Shown: positions 12,215 to 22,342 of the stretch, piece by piece | How the letters are laid out: every line of letters begins with the position of its first letter | Numbering within the stretch: position 1 is the first letter of the stretch | Source: Grifola frondosa | Taxonomy: Eukaryota > Basidiomycota > Agaricomycetes > Polyporales > Grifolaceae | Direction: 5' to 3' | Assembly (NCBI GenBank): GCA_001683735.1 | Contig: LUGG01000052.1 | Span: 62,001 to 126,000 of the forward strand | Length of the DNA stretch: 64,000 bases | The notes under the pieces: generated by a model | The model's database searches: none | Seen by the model: only the letters and a program-made list of their open reading frames with translations | Told to the model about the DNA's origin: nothing | Made by a program: the position numbers and the translations under genes

Positions 12215-14151
12215 TGAATGGGGACACTTCTTGGAGAATGCAGGCCTTCTCCCCCGATACCCCAACCTTCTCCGCTCACTCCGAACTGGTTTCATTGTGG
12301 GCATCCCGCCGATCATACGCACTGTCACACCCGACAACGGTCCATCAATCAAGATGCATGAGCAGGAGTTTCTCTGCATCATTGAACATGAGCTGTCCGT
12401 CGGTAGGTACCTTGGCCCACTATCACGCGCGGAAGTCGAAATTCTCGTGGGTCCTTTCCAGTCGTCGCCATTGTCCCTCATCCCAAAAACCGAGGCCGGC
12501 AAGCTCCGCCTTATCCAAAACTTCTCATTCCCGAAAGTCCCCACGCTCTCTCACTCGTCGATCAACTCTGCCATTGACTCTTCTGACTACCCCTGCACGT
12601 GGGGCACCTTTACAACCTTCTGTTTGGTGCTCTCTCGCCTCCCGCCTGGATCCCAAGGTGCAGTCCGTGACGTGGCGGAAGCATACCGAAACCTTCCCCT
12701 CGCCGCGTCGCAGTGGCCAGGTGCCGTCGTTCGCATCGCGGATGGAGACCTATTCGTCATCGACACCAGCGCGAGTTTTGGTCTCAGGCCAAATGCAGGT
12801 GTGTACGGAAACGTCGACGACGCTGCATGCGATATCTTCCGTGCGGCGGGCATCGGACCAATTTCTAAATGGGTGGACGACCACGTCTTCATTCGCATCC
12901 GCCGCGAGTTCATTGCAGAATACAACCAAAGGCGACTCGAATGACGGCGAAACATCGCAGCGGCGGGCGGCTGCCATCATAACGGAGGACGCATTTGGTT
13001 CGGCGGTGACACCCTCCAAGACGGAAGGGTTGAAGAGTTCGACGAAGACATGTCGTTCCCTGTCGCTGACCTGTCCGGTGCCTCCCCCAGGTCTGCCGCT
13101 GACCAAGCCTTCTCGTACAACCTTGATGACGTCGACCGCATCTCTTCACGCTTGGGCATTCCGTGGCAACATTCGAAAGACATCGACTTTGCTAACGAGT
13201 TCCCTTACACGGGTTTCCTCTGGAATATTGAGGCCCAGACAGTGGCAATACCCCGAACGAAATGTGAGAAATACCTCGCCGCCATTCACGAATGGCAAGC
13301 GTCGAGAACCCACACACTTCAACAAGTCCAGCGCTTATACGGTAAATTACTGCACGCTTCACTGGTTGTTAGAGCCGGCCGCGCATACCTCACGAATCTG
13401 GAAGCCATGCTTAGCATCTTCCACGATCGTCCTTTCCTTCCACGCACCCCCCCATCCTCCACTCCCGCCGACTTGCAGTGGTGGCAGAAGCCCTCTCGCA
13501 ACCCTCCGTGGCCAGGCATATCCCTGGCCCCGTGGAGGTATTCGACATCCGGGCCTTCTCTGACGCGAGTTCCGGAGTCGGCATCGGCGTCATCATTGGA
13601 GAACACTGGCGCGCATGGAGACTCCTTCCCGGATGGAAGCGCGATAATAGAGACATCGGCTGGGCCGAAGCAATCGGGTTTGAGTTCCTCATCCTCACCA
13701 TCATCCAGATCGGCATACGGCACCCCCACATTAAAGTATTCGGAGATAGTGGCGTCGTTGAAGGGTGGTGGAACGGAAGGAGTCGTAATCGCCAAGTCAA
13801 CGGTGTCTTCAAGCGCATCCACGAGCTCTTGGGACGTGAGGACAAAACCATTTACTCTCGATACGTCACAAGTGCCTCGAACCCTGCCGATGGCCCCTCT
13901 AGAGGCGTCTTCCCTCCCACTTCTTTCCTCCTTCCCCGGTTCCCATTCCCCCCGCCATCGCTGAATTCATCGTCGATTTCGACACCGCCCCGACCACCGC
14001 GGAACTCCAGGCACGCCAGCTCGGTAGTGTCCCTGCAGCCTTGGCGAAGGGACCCAGAGACGCCGCCTTTGCTAGTCGCGCCCTCTCCGTATTTGAGCGC
14101 GACCGTCGTGTCGACGAACTCCTCCGCGATGAGTTCGACATTTGGGACTAA
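12135..14151 (+). pseudogene. Reverse transcriptase-RNase H of the YR retrotransposon
   Basis: Start approximate. The RT part contains GPFQSSPLSLIPKTEAGKLR, LIQNF, GAVRDVAEAYRNLPL and the catalytic box as KWVDDHVF (VDD variant). RNase H follows with FSDASSGVGIGV, RDIGWAEAI, VFGDSGVVEGWW and NPADGPSRG, and a basic C-tail ends FDIWD with TAA at 14149-14151. The frame is interrupted by TGA at 12942-12944 (CGA expected), by a one-base deletion near 13487 (AAGCCC where AAGGCCC is expected) and by a slip in the C run near 13955. It copies element RNA into DNA. Whether it is dead or merely mis-sequenced is unclear; the two TGA codons look like genuine C-to-T changes. Confidence 0.82.
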
Positions 14152-14226
14152 GCGACGCCTAGATCCCCCCTGCCGCCGTCCCAGCCGGAGAAAAGGCCAA
14201 GACGGTATGCACCAGGGCTGGTTCCA

Positions 14227-15324
14227 GTGACTTCACCGCTACGGCCGCACTGCTATGCCCGCGAACGCTTGAAGCGCTGGACTCCGTATCATGCATCTTC
14301 AGCGGACACTTCAATAGTCTCTGCTGCTGATCTTCAACGCATTTTCGACGTGATGTCCTCCGCTTGGTCAAATTCCACCCTAGAAACCTATGGCTCTGGT
14401 CTTCTAGTCTTCCATGTGGTCTGCGATCACAAACAGATCACTGAGCCTGACCGTGCACCCGCTCCCCCCGTTCTGATAGCCGCCTTCATCGCGACATTAT
14501 CGGGTGCGTACTCCGCAAAAACCATTAACAACTATGTGCACGGGGTGCGCGCTTGGCACATCCTTCACAGTCTCCCATGGACCATCAACGACCCTGAGAT
14601 TGATGCTCTCCTCAAGGCATCCGCATCTTTAGCCCCCATGTCGTCAAAGCGAAAGAAGCGTGCGCCATTCACCACCGCCCTCCTCGCTACGCTTCTGTCA
14701 CAACTCTCCCTATCCACCCCAAGGGATGCAGCTGTGTGGGCTTGCGCCACCACAGTTTTCTGGGCCGTCGCTCGAATCGGTGAATTCACCCTCCCTCGTC
14801 TGAATGCGTTTGATCCGGTTCAGCATGTAACTCGGGCGGGCATGCGTGCGGCGGTAGACCGTGATGGGCGTGCACAGGTAGTCTTTGCGCTGCCATGCAC
14901 GAAATCGGCACCGAATGGGGAAGATGTATACTGGGCGCGACAAGAAGGATCTATTGACCCCCAGTCCGCACTCGAGAATCACCTTCGCATAAACAATCCC
15001 GCCCTCGCTGACCCATTGTTCGCATACCTTCATCACGGAAAGCTCCGCCCGCTCACGAGGTCAGCTCTCATATCACGCTTGCATCAAGCGATGTCCAATG
15101 CCGGATCACCTTCGCTGCCAAGTCACGGCCTGCGAATCGGCGGGACACTCGAGTATCTTCTCCGTGGTGTCCCCTTCGATGTTGTGAAAGCTAAAGGGAG
15201 ATGGGCAAGCGACGCTTTCACCCTGTACTTGCGCTGCCATGCAGAAATCATGGCACCATACATGCAGGCGACGCCGGCAGTCCACGAATCTTTCATTCGG
15301 TACGCCATGCCTCCTGTGCGTTAA
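14227..15324 (+). CDS. Tyrosine recombinase of the YR retrotransposon
   Basis: This is an uninterrupted 365-residue frame. The N-terminal SAM-like core-binding part includes STLETYGSGLLVFH and YSAKTINNYVHGVRAWH. The catalytic domain shows the first Arg in FWAVARIGEF (about residue 180), the HxxR box in SHGLRIGGT (about 300) and the tyrosine in DAFTLYLRCH (about 336). Size and motif spacing fit the YR of Ngaro/DIRS elements, which integrates the circular cDNA. The gene lies 75 bp after the RT stop and 94 bp before B1. It is the only intact gene of the element, so the enzyme could still act in trans. The ATG at 14227 is the first in frame. Confidence 0.88.
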   Translation: MTSPLRPHCYARERLKRWTPYHASSADTSIVSAADLQRIFDVMSSAWSNSTLETYGSGLLVFHVVCDHKQITEPDRAPAPPVLIAAFIATLSGAYSAKTINNYVHGVRAWHILHSLPWTINDPEIDALLKASASLAPMSSKRKKRAPFTTALLATLLSQLSLSTPRDAAVWACATTVFWAVARIGEFTLPRLNAFDPVQHVTRAGMRAAVDRDGRAQVVFALPCTKSAPNGEDVYWARQEGSIDPQSALENHLRINNPALADPLFAYLHHGKLRPLTRSALISRLHQAMSNAGSPSLPSHGLRIGGTLEYLLRGVPFDVVKAKGRWASDAFTLYLRCHAEIMAPYMQATPAVHESFIRYAMPPVR

Positions 15325-15417
15325 CTAATTCCGATGGTAGGCCCCTCCAAACTCCTAACTTCGTGGGAAATCAGCTAGCTAATCGCGTCGTTTTTCGAAC
15401 TCCTAGTTGCTGTGGGA

Positions 15418-15617
15418 GTCGCGAGCCTTTTCCCGTTCCGGAGTTTTGCGTCTTGCTGGCTTTCGAGTTCGCGGTTGGGAGTCCCGCTAGCCGGGCTTTC
15501 ACCCATAGTCAGCGCAGAGCGCTTATCATGTCGCTACACATTCCTTATTTGTACCTTGCATTTGCAATCAAATAACTCTTCTCCTTCATGCGTCAGAACG
15601 TATCCTATCCATAGATT
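15418..15617 (+). repeat. Split direct repeat B1
   Basis: A 200-bp repeat ending ...CCATAGATT, directly joined to A2. It matches 17571-17770 apart from a few substitutions around the GCGGTTGG / GCAGTCAG block. Confidence 0.9.
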
Positions 15618-15770
15618 GACACTCTAAGTTGAAGAGAGGAACGAGCGTAACCTTAGAGCAGGGTCTATGGCTGGGACTCGAGTGTAAGGCGCTTAACACT
15701 CTTTTCCTGCCCTCCTCGACCTAGGAACTAAAAACTCTGCGACGAGTTTTCCTTTTCTGTTTTTCTCTTC
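15616..15770 (+). repeat. Split direct repeat A2
   Basis: A 155-bp internal copy identical to A1, abutting B1. Confidence 0.9.
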
Positions 15771-16121
15771 CCACCGTCCTCCCCACTCTTCCCGTCCATT
15801 TTATATGAGGCTCCCGGAGAGCATGTTTCCACCTCTCGATGTATTTTCGGTGCATCCTCGGTGTACAAATACCATGCTTAGTATTCACACCCTGGGCAAC
15901 ATAACACAATCACAATCCGATGAGTCCTTTAATACTGACTAACACAGACAAACGTGTACATCTGAGAATCCTATCTGCACCCAGGCCAAGTACTGCCTTG
16001 CGCGTCCCGCTCATCCTGAGCCGCCTTTCCCCTTGCCCTGATCCTCTGAACGTCCCCTTCCTCACCCAGTCCCCTAACTCCCCACGCATCTCAACTCTCC
16101 ACGGCTGCCCTCCCCAATCCT

Positions 16122-16829
16122 CTACTCCGCCTTCCCAGAGCGGCCGGCCGCGATGCGAGGCAACTTCACCACCTTCAACCCTTCATCGCTGATGGTGTCC
16201 AGGAGGAAGCGCCTCAGGAAGCGGTGGCGCAACGAGGCAATTACCCCAAGCCGAGCCTGGGTCACGGGCACACGGAGGTAGACATAGCATGCCAAGTTCA
16301 GCGCCGGGTACGTGGTCGCAAGGAACTCGACGACCTCCTGCTCCAGCACACGCACAGCCAACACGTGGGCATTGAAGTACGTGCGAAGATCGCCTACATC
16401 TGGAGCGCATGTAACGTAATCGCCCACTCCAACCATGACCGACGTCTCCGGGCTTGCCAGCCAAGCCTCAGCCTGGAAGGCCTGGCTGTACGAATGGATC
16501 TCTACCATGATGAGAGGATAACTCGCCCGACTGAATGGATATGGCTTGCGGTGAGACACAGCGACGCCATCCACAACCACAGTTTTCCCCTTGTGATAAG
16601 CAGGCGGCGGTGAGGGAGCTGGAGACGATGCGGGGGAAGGTGAAGGGGACAACAAAGGTGTAGTGACTGCATCAGTGATAGCAATGAAAGAAGCGTTGCG
16701 TGGTAAGACAGCCATAGCGAGTCTCTGGTTGAGCCAGGCATCCCTGAGACCTGTGGGTAGCCTTTTATGCCCCTCCAGCAGGCGCCTGCCAAGTGATGGC
16801 AGCAGAGGTGACACAGCGACAATCGGCAC
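16122..16829 (-). CDS. Hypothetical 235-residue protein inside the Ngaro element, antisense
   Basis: This is a single open frame on the minus strand in the A2-B2 interval. Residues 58-76 form a Ser/Pro/Ala-rich linker (LLSPSPSPASSPAPSPPPAY). It is followed by a more globular part with KTVVVDGVAVSHRKPYPF, SASYPL-like and YSQAFQAEAWL segments and a basic end (RRFLLDTISDEGLKVVKLPR). I do not recognise the family. YR retrotransposons of the Ngaro group sometimes carry accessory genes, but this orientation and place are unusual. It might be a captured host gene or an accessory protein. The frame has no stops over 708 bases and its composition differs from the flanking repeats, which mildly supports coding. 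Confidence 0.5.
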   Translation of the reverse strand: MPIVAVSPLLPSLGRRLLEGHKRLPTGLRDAWLNQRLAMAVLPRNASFIAITDAVTTPLLSPSPSPASSPAPSPPPAYHKGKTVVVDGVAVSHRKPYPFSRASYPLIMVEIHSYSQAFQAEAWLASPETSVMVGVGDYVTCAPDVGDLRTYFNAHVLAVRVLEQEVVEFLATTYPALNLACYVYLRVPVTQARLGVIASLRHRFLRRFLLDTISDEGLKVVKLPRIAAGRSGKAE

Positions 16830-17232
16830 AGCTGCGCCCAGTCCTTTCCATCAGACCTCGTTTATACTCAACGGCTCACAAAGTAAGGCCTAGCAATGGG
16901 CGCGGCCCCACCCCAGAAAGCATCCGATGGGAAGCATTTTTCCTTCCAAGGTGCATGTTGCCCATCACAGAGGTAGCGAAGCATATCCACCCGTCGGAGC
17001 GATAAGTTTCCGACCTTCTGCACATGGACGCAGCGACACATGCTGTCACCATGATGGAATAACGGATATGCGGGCACCCAATGAAATAGCCAAAGTGAGC
17101 CACGCCCATGGGCATTCACTGTAAAGACGCCGCAGAATGTTCGTAGTGAGCCGTCCCATGAGTCCCGCTTACCAAAGGAATCCTTTCCTTTGGCCCGCCC
17201 CCCCCCCAAAAAATAAAAATAAAAAATCTGGG

Positions 17233-17320
17233 GCCTGCCAGAGCGGTCCCTAGTCCTTGCGCTCGCCATCTTCGAGGCCTGCCAGAGCGGTTCCTAGTCC
17301 TTGCGCTCGCCATCTTCGAG
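17233..17320 (+). repeat. Two tandem 44-bp units
   Basis: GCCTGCCAGAGCGGTYCCTA... is present twice head to tail (17233-17276, 17277-17320) with one substitution. It lies just after an oligo-C/A-rich stretch at 17199-17227. Confidence 0.8.
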
Positions 17321-17570
17321 CTTCCCTGCCCAGCGAGACACTAGTTAGTAGTCCACCACCACGCATTCGTCGGGTCAACACACCGCTGTTTTCCCCGCGA
17401 AGTTCGCTCGCTACGCGATACTTCGTCAGTCCCAATTTAAGAATCATTGTTTTCGTCCGTTACTGGCCGGGAACTTTAGATGTCAGCCACGCCCTCCTTT
17501 CGAAAACGAGTCAGCTCCTACCGATCGCAGCGAGGCCCACCCACCACACCCTGGGTTAGCCCTCCCTCCC

Positions 17571-17770
17571 GTCGCGAGCCTTTTCCCGTTCCGGAGTTTT
17601 GCGTCTTGCTGGCTTTCGAGTTCGCAGTCAGGAGTCCCGCTAGCCGGGCTTTCACCCATAGTCAGCGCAGAGCGCTTATCATGTCGCTACACATTCCTTA
17701 TTTGTACCTTGCATTTGCAATCAAATAACTCTTCTCCTTCATGCGTCAGAACGTATCCTATCCATAGATT
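17571..17770 (+). repeat. Split direct repeat B2
   Basis: The right-hand terminal repeat of the YR retrotransposon, paired with B1; it ends ...CCATAGATT. Confidence 0.9.
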
Positions 17771-18146
17771 ACAAAACGCGTCGCGTCGCGCAATGAAAAC
17801 GTGACAAATTTCTATACGCAGTAACAGCCTCACGCAGGTAACAACACGTCGTGTCACGTCACGTCGCACAAGGTAAGTAACTTATCTTGCCGCGCCGTAG
17901 GCACGGGCGCTAGTTATTATTATAACACCAATTAACATCAACAATTGACTTGATAATCGTCTTCTACAAGCGCCTACCGTCCGAGGTCTGGCCCCGGATA
18001 CCGGTGTCCGGATTGCCCACTGGCCTTTCAAGGTCTCTCGGTCCGTGTCCGGACGATCGACAAGCTGTTCAAGGAAAGTCGTTGACCCATGTCCGGACCC
18101 TGGCCTAGCAGAGCGCCGAAGTCGAGGTCATCCATGTCCGGAAGGG

Positions 18147-18180
18147 CGGCTAGCCTTCATAGGGTATTTTCGGGGGTCCT
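18147..18180 (-). repeat. Right terminal inverted repeat
   Basis: Reverse complement of 9885-9918 with one mismatch. Confidence 0.9.
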
Positions 18181-18188
18181 GTGCCAGA
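18181..18188. repeat. Right 8-bp target site duplication (GTGCCAGA)
   Basis: Matches 9877-9884 exactly. Confidence 0.85.
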
Positions 18189-19137
18189 GCCAACTAACGG
18201 CGCTGCCACCGCTAACTCCTCCAAAAAGTTAGTAGTCTATTTGGTCTGGATCCTCCGCCCCGACGCTGCCTTCAATGCAAATTTTTGCTTGGGGCGCATC
18301 CCGCCGATCGTCCATTTCGTTTGCCATTCCGAAGTCGTCCGTATCGATGCCTAAATTTCCCTAGAGTCAATATAGCTGACAGAGATTAGACAGAAAAGTC
18401 ACTCACGACATATATGATAACCACAATCGGTGAGATTCCTGTGTAACGGTTTAGCAATCTGAAGCGTAATTGTGGATTAGCACAAACTTTCGCTGTTGTA
18501 CTAAGAAATGCTTTCGCAATAAAGGTGTCGAGCAGACCAAAGCGGGGCCCCGGTTCGCCCTTATGGCGGAGCGCCCGGATGAAAATTTACCATGGGTGGT
18601 AATCAAAGGGGCTCATTGCGTGTGCTAGCCGTAATCATGAAAGCAGCGCAGTGATAGCCTCTGGCACGTCTGAATTCTACCCCACAAATCTTCAGCATGT
18701 GCATGAGCGTCAGCAAGAACCAATTCATGCGCCCGCTTCGACAATCAATTTCAGCCCAGCGTCGCTATAGATCCGCATGCACATCTGAAGGAATTGCCGC
18801 CATCACTAGATGAAACGCATCAGCACCCGCAACTCGCGAGAAGAAAAGAAAATTCTACCTCAATATCTACAGCGATGGAGGCTGACGCAACTTGAAACAA
18901 TGAAAGCTGACCGCGTTGTTTCCCGCGACACCTTCGCATTGCCGGACCTCGAAAATACATTACATACGGCTCCGCGGCTGTAGGGTGTCAGCTCGTGTGC
19001 CTGGCCTGGACCTGCTATATTATGGCTCTCAAACCACAAAATGGATGGCTACACACAATTGTACAGGCGAAAATTGTTGAATGAGCATTAGACTTATTGA
19101 AGATGTGTATGGTGTTACAAGCTGATCCACCTACAAC
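18189..19137. other. Intergenic region
   Basis: About 950 bases between the transposon and the CCT3 stop. No coding frame or RNA gene was recognised. Confidence 0.5.
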
Positions 19138-21214
19138 CTAGCCTTCGACCATCTCCTCAGGTGGGGGACCGCCGGTTTCTCTTTCCTTGTCTTTGCGAGT
19201 CGCCTGCACCACATCGTCAACCCGCAAAGGACACGAGCGGCCTCGATAGCCGTTTTGAGAATTTGAATCTAGGGACGGAGGTGTCAGACGGGTCACGCGA
19301 CCAATTGCGAAGGCTTACCTTCACGCTGGCAGACTCGTAGAGCCCATAGGTCTTCATGTCGACGATCTTTCCAGTCTCGCCATTGATGCCCCATGAGTAT
19401 TCGCCGTTCGCATGCTTAGCCTATGGATCATAGAGGTATGAGCGTCACGTGAATTAACACCACTGTAGCATAACGTACCCGCAGCTCCGTCAGAACCCGA
19501 ATCGCATTACCTCCGCTGTTCTGGACGAGCGTCCGTGGGATCACCTCCATTGCATCTGCAACAGCACGGAATGGCCATCCCTCGACACCCGTGATGGTCC
19601 GCGCCTTCGCATGCAGTCCCACACTGATTGCCATCTCGGTCGCGCCGCCGCCCGGCGCCAACAGTGGGTTAAAGTACACATTACGTGCCACCGACATCGC
19701 ATCCGCGAGATTGCGGTCGATCTCGTTGAGAATGTCTTTTGATGGACCGCGGAGGAGAATTGTGCAAGCTTTTGGGGTAGTGCATTCGGTGAGGAAGGTG
19801 TAGTATCTAGGACGTGGGGTTAATCATACAGAGGTATCAGGCGAGGAGGTTGAACACTCACTCGTCGCCAATCTTTTCGATATTGAAAAGTCCGCATTGG
19901 GTCCCGATGTCGGATTCACGGAGGTCCTCTAGACGATTAACAATCGTCGCACCGACTGCACGAGCGATACGGTTGTTGTCAGATTTGCGTACTCTCCGGA
20001 TCGCGGACACATTGGCTTTGAAGAGGAAGTGCTGGGCATAATCTGAGGCGGGCATTGAGCGAGAAAAGATCTGGCGAAGAAGTGAATATTACCTGAGATG
20101 CCCTTCTCCGTGATGACAAGGTCTGGCTTGAATTCCAAGATCTTGTCCACCATGCCCTTCACCTGCTCCTCCTCAATCTCCTGAATTCTCGCCCAATCTG
20201 CTTCCTTCGAAATCTCTATGTTCGTCTGGGACTCTCCCTTCTTGTACTCAAGTGGGCAGTCCAGAAGTATGATACGTGGGTTCATGATCCGTCTGCGCAT
20301 CTTGGGATGGGTGATGTCCTTGTTGACCATGATCCCATTAAGCACCTTGCTCTGCTCGATCTCGCCACCAGGGATCTTCTCCACGCGCGCATATCGCTTG
20401 ATGTCCACGGTCTTGACTGCGCCCTCGTCCTGCGCGACGATGCGTACAGCCTGCAGCGCGAGGTGGCACATGAGGTCGGACCAGCGCATCACGAACTTGG
20501 TCCCAATGGACGTCTTGATCAGCGCGAGCATTTCCGCATCGTTAGTCGTGTCAATAGGGATGGATATGCGCTTGATGATCTCGAGGGCCTCTTTCAGCGC
20601 CTTGTTATATGCGGAGATGATCACGACAGGGTGGATGTCGCGTTCGAGCTGGGCGAGGACTGCGCGAGGATCTCTCCAGCTGTATCACACACAAATGCTG
20701 AGTATAGTATGGGTGTGCAATGTGACTGCCACGCACCGAGGATGATGACACTCGTAGTACCGTCACCGCACTCCTCATCCTGTGTCCGACTGAGTTCGAT
20801 CATGTTCTTCGCTGCGGGATGTGCTACATCAATTTCGCGCAGAATCGCATTGCCGTCATTCGTCAACCTTGAAGGGTATCTTCAGTACCCTGGTGAGAAG
20901 GAGATATACTCATGAAGACTCACAAAATTCCGCCCATCGGATCCAAAATCATCTTCAGCATTGCCTTCGGACCCAAACATGTCCTGATGACGTCTGCCAC
21001 AGTCTGATAGACATGGTGAAAATTAGTGACACAACCTGAGGTAACTATATGATTTACGTACCTTGGCTGCAGTGATGTTTGATATCTGGGCTTTTCTTCC
21101 GGACTGCCTCTCCGGCGCCGTGTCTGGGAGCAATAGATGAGTACCTTGGTCTTACACGATGAGTTGGAAACACAGACTCATAACAAACACCGGTGTCTGT
21201 CCGCCTGCCTGCAT
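19138..21214 (-). CDS. CCT3: T-complex protein 1 subunit gamma (CCT3)
   Basis: Group II cytosolic chaperonin subunit that folds actin, tubulin and other proteins in the eight-subunit TRiC ring. It starts at 21214 ([12 protein letters not shown]) and ends at TAG 19138-19140 after a tail ending EEMVEG. Diagnostic gamma-subunit blocks in order are [45 protein letters not shown] (nucleotide site), [72 protein letters not shown] and [10 protein letters not shown]. At least eight short introns interrupt it. Single-base deletions occur at 20657-20658 (CC where CCC is expected) and 19226-19228 (TTT where TTTT is expected, coding sense). CCT3 is essential in eukaryotes, so these are most likely sequence errors. 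Confidence 0.95.
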
Positions 21215-21444
21215 TTTGAGATATCGAATGGATTAGCGAGGCGCGTTCAGCAAATGAGAATGAGAGGTCGAGGGGTACGCGAGCCTCCAGTCGGTTCCTA
21301 TTTTGGATGCATTACGTACGCGATGTACGTTGTCTACTTTCAGTCAACTGAGCGTCTCGAGCTCCGGCTTTCACACAAGGTTGATGCTCAGCGCTGGATG
21401 CTTCGGTTTCCCCATCGACTTCACAGGGCCCGTTGCTGGCAACG
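21215..21444. promoter_or_regulatory. Divergent promoter shared by CCT3 and ATG101
   Basis: Only 230 bp separate the two divergently transcribed start codons, so both core promoters and 5' UTRs must lie here. No canonical TATA box was seen. Co-regulation is an inference. Confidence 0.6.
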
Positions 21445-22342
21445 ATGAATAATCACCCAAAAATCACCATCGACCTTGTAAGTTCTGCATATCATTATGT
21501 GGCGTGATGATTCGTTTCATCATGCTGATGCATAGACAGCCAGGTCCTTGACCGTCACACGACGAAAGAGGTACTACATGCGGTGCTGCATTCTATTCTC
21601 TTCCACCGGCTCTTTGGAACCGTGAAACCCCAAATTTTCGACGTTCTTGACGTCTCGATGGTATGGTCGTCTATTGCCGACACCGTTTTTTATTTTGACG
21701 CTCGAGACAGCCGGGAGTGAATGACGAAGGAATGAAACAGCTGGTGCATTCCAAAGTGGAGGCGTTTTGGAAGTCAATTGAAGGTGGTGTCAATAAGCGC
21801 GGACAAGTGAGCCTCTGCCAAGAGTTCCTCTGTCTATAGCTGTGTTGATTGATGTCCTCCCCTATTCTCACAGATTATTGTGACGTTTTCGGAAAAACGC
21901 ACGCAAAAGAGATGGTTCTCGACGGGAGAGGTCTGTCATCTAACGAATGCTGGTTCCATTTCCGAATTGACGTCGCCACGTTTCCTAGGAAGAAGTGCCT
22001 TGGAGCAGTGGTATGCGCAGTTTGATGCGTACGACTTCCAAATCTGACAACAATGCGTGCACAGGATTGTCAATGCAGAAATCCGACAGCCGACCACAGA
22101 CAGAGGTGCGTGCGCAACTTTGTGACACGTTTGTTCCGTGATCATTTACTCTTCCGAGCCTTAGAACGACAGAAGTTTAATGCGGATCTAGCTGCGGCTC
22201 TAACCCAGAGTTTGGAGACGATGCTCACATATACGTCTTCTGAGCAAGGCCGCGCTGCGGTCCCCTCATAACGACGAAGGTTGGGATCTCGCCGTTTCCA
22301 ATCAAGATGGTTGTGAAGGTTGGAGGGATTGAAGTGGCTTGA
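21445..22342 (+). CDS. ATG101: Autophagy-related protein 101
   Basis: HORMA-domain subunit of the Atg1/ULK initiation complex, which pairs with Atg13 in non-budding-yeast eukaryotes. Exons are about 21445-21477, 21544-21660, 21711-21806, then from 21875 on, with short introns. The translation reads ITIDLVLDRHTTKEVLHAVL, HSILFHRLFGTVKP, EAFWKSIEGG, IIVTFSEKRTQKRWFS, EVPWEQW, IVNAEIRQPTTDRE, RQKFNADLAAALTQSLETML and a final strand PIKMVVKVGGIEVA. The PW-x-x-W box and the early DR/LHxxLxHR region fit the ATG101 family. Two one-base deletions break the frame: GG for GGG at 22002-22003 and CCCC for CCCCC at 22262-22265. The stop TGA is at 22340-22342. Confidence 0.85.

Larger units (their letters stand above)
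10320..17770 (+). mobile_element. Ngaro/DIRS-like tyrosine-recombinase retrotransposon
   Basis: The ends are split direct repeats. A1 (10320-10474) is identical to A2 (15616-15770), and B1 (15418-15617) is nearly identical to B2 (17571-17770); B1 and A2 overlap by two bases. This A1...B1A2...B2 arrangement is diagnostic of Ngaro/PAT-type YR retrotransposons, which replicate through a circular intermediate and make no target duplication. The gene order on the plus strand is a gag-like gene, RT-RNase H and tyrosine recombinase. The recombinase is open end to end; the gag and RT frames are broken by stops and frameshifts. An antisense ORF occupies the 1.8-kb interval between A2 and B2. Confidence 0.92.
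9885..18180. mobile_element. Non-autonomous hAT-like DNA transposon split by a retrotransposon
   Basis: Terminal inverted repeats of 34 bp with one mismatch (9885-9918 and 18147-18180) are flanked by a perfect 8-bp duplication. The arms carry several copies of TGTCCGGA (left near 9944, 9969, 10009, 10050 and 10088; right near 18005, 18046, 18090 and 18135), resembling subterminal transposase-binding sites. Removing the Ngaro element at 10320-17770 leaves about 845 bp with no transposase, so the element is non-autonomous. An 8-bp duplication is known for hAT and also for KDZ/Zisupton-type transposons; the superfamily is therefore inferred. Confidence 0.8.

Noticed and set aside
14227..15324. 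Bacterial-type integrase or Crypton recombinase
   Set aside because: Gene order with gag-like and RT-RNase H genes and the split direct repeats place it in a Ngaro-type retrotransposon.
16224..16613. 129-codon plus-strand ORF in the Ngaro A2-B2 interval
   Set aside because: Lies opposite the longer minus-strand frame and looks like its shadow.
20218..20915. Long plus-strand frames (175-202 codons) over the CCT3 region
   Set aside because: Antisense shadows of the strongly conserved CCT3 exons; no motif of their own.
19138..22342. CCT3 and ATG101 as pseudogenes
   Set aside because: All breaks are single-base losses in homopolymers while splice sites and protein sequence stay conserved. CCT3 is essential, so sequence error is the better explanation.
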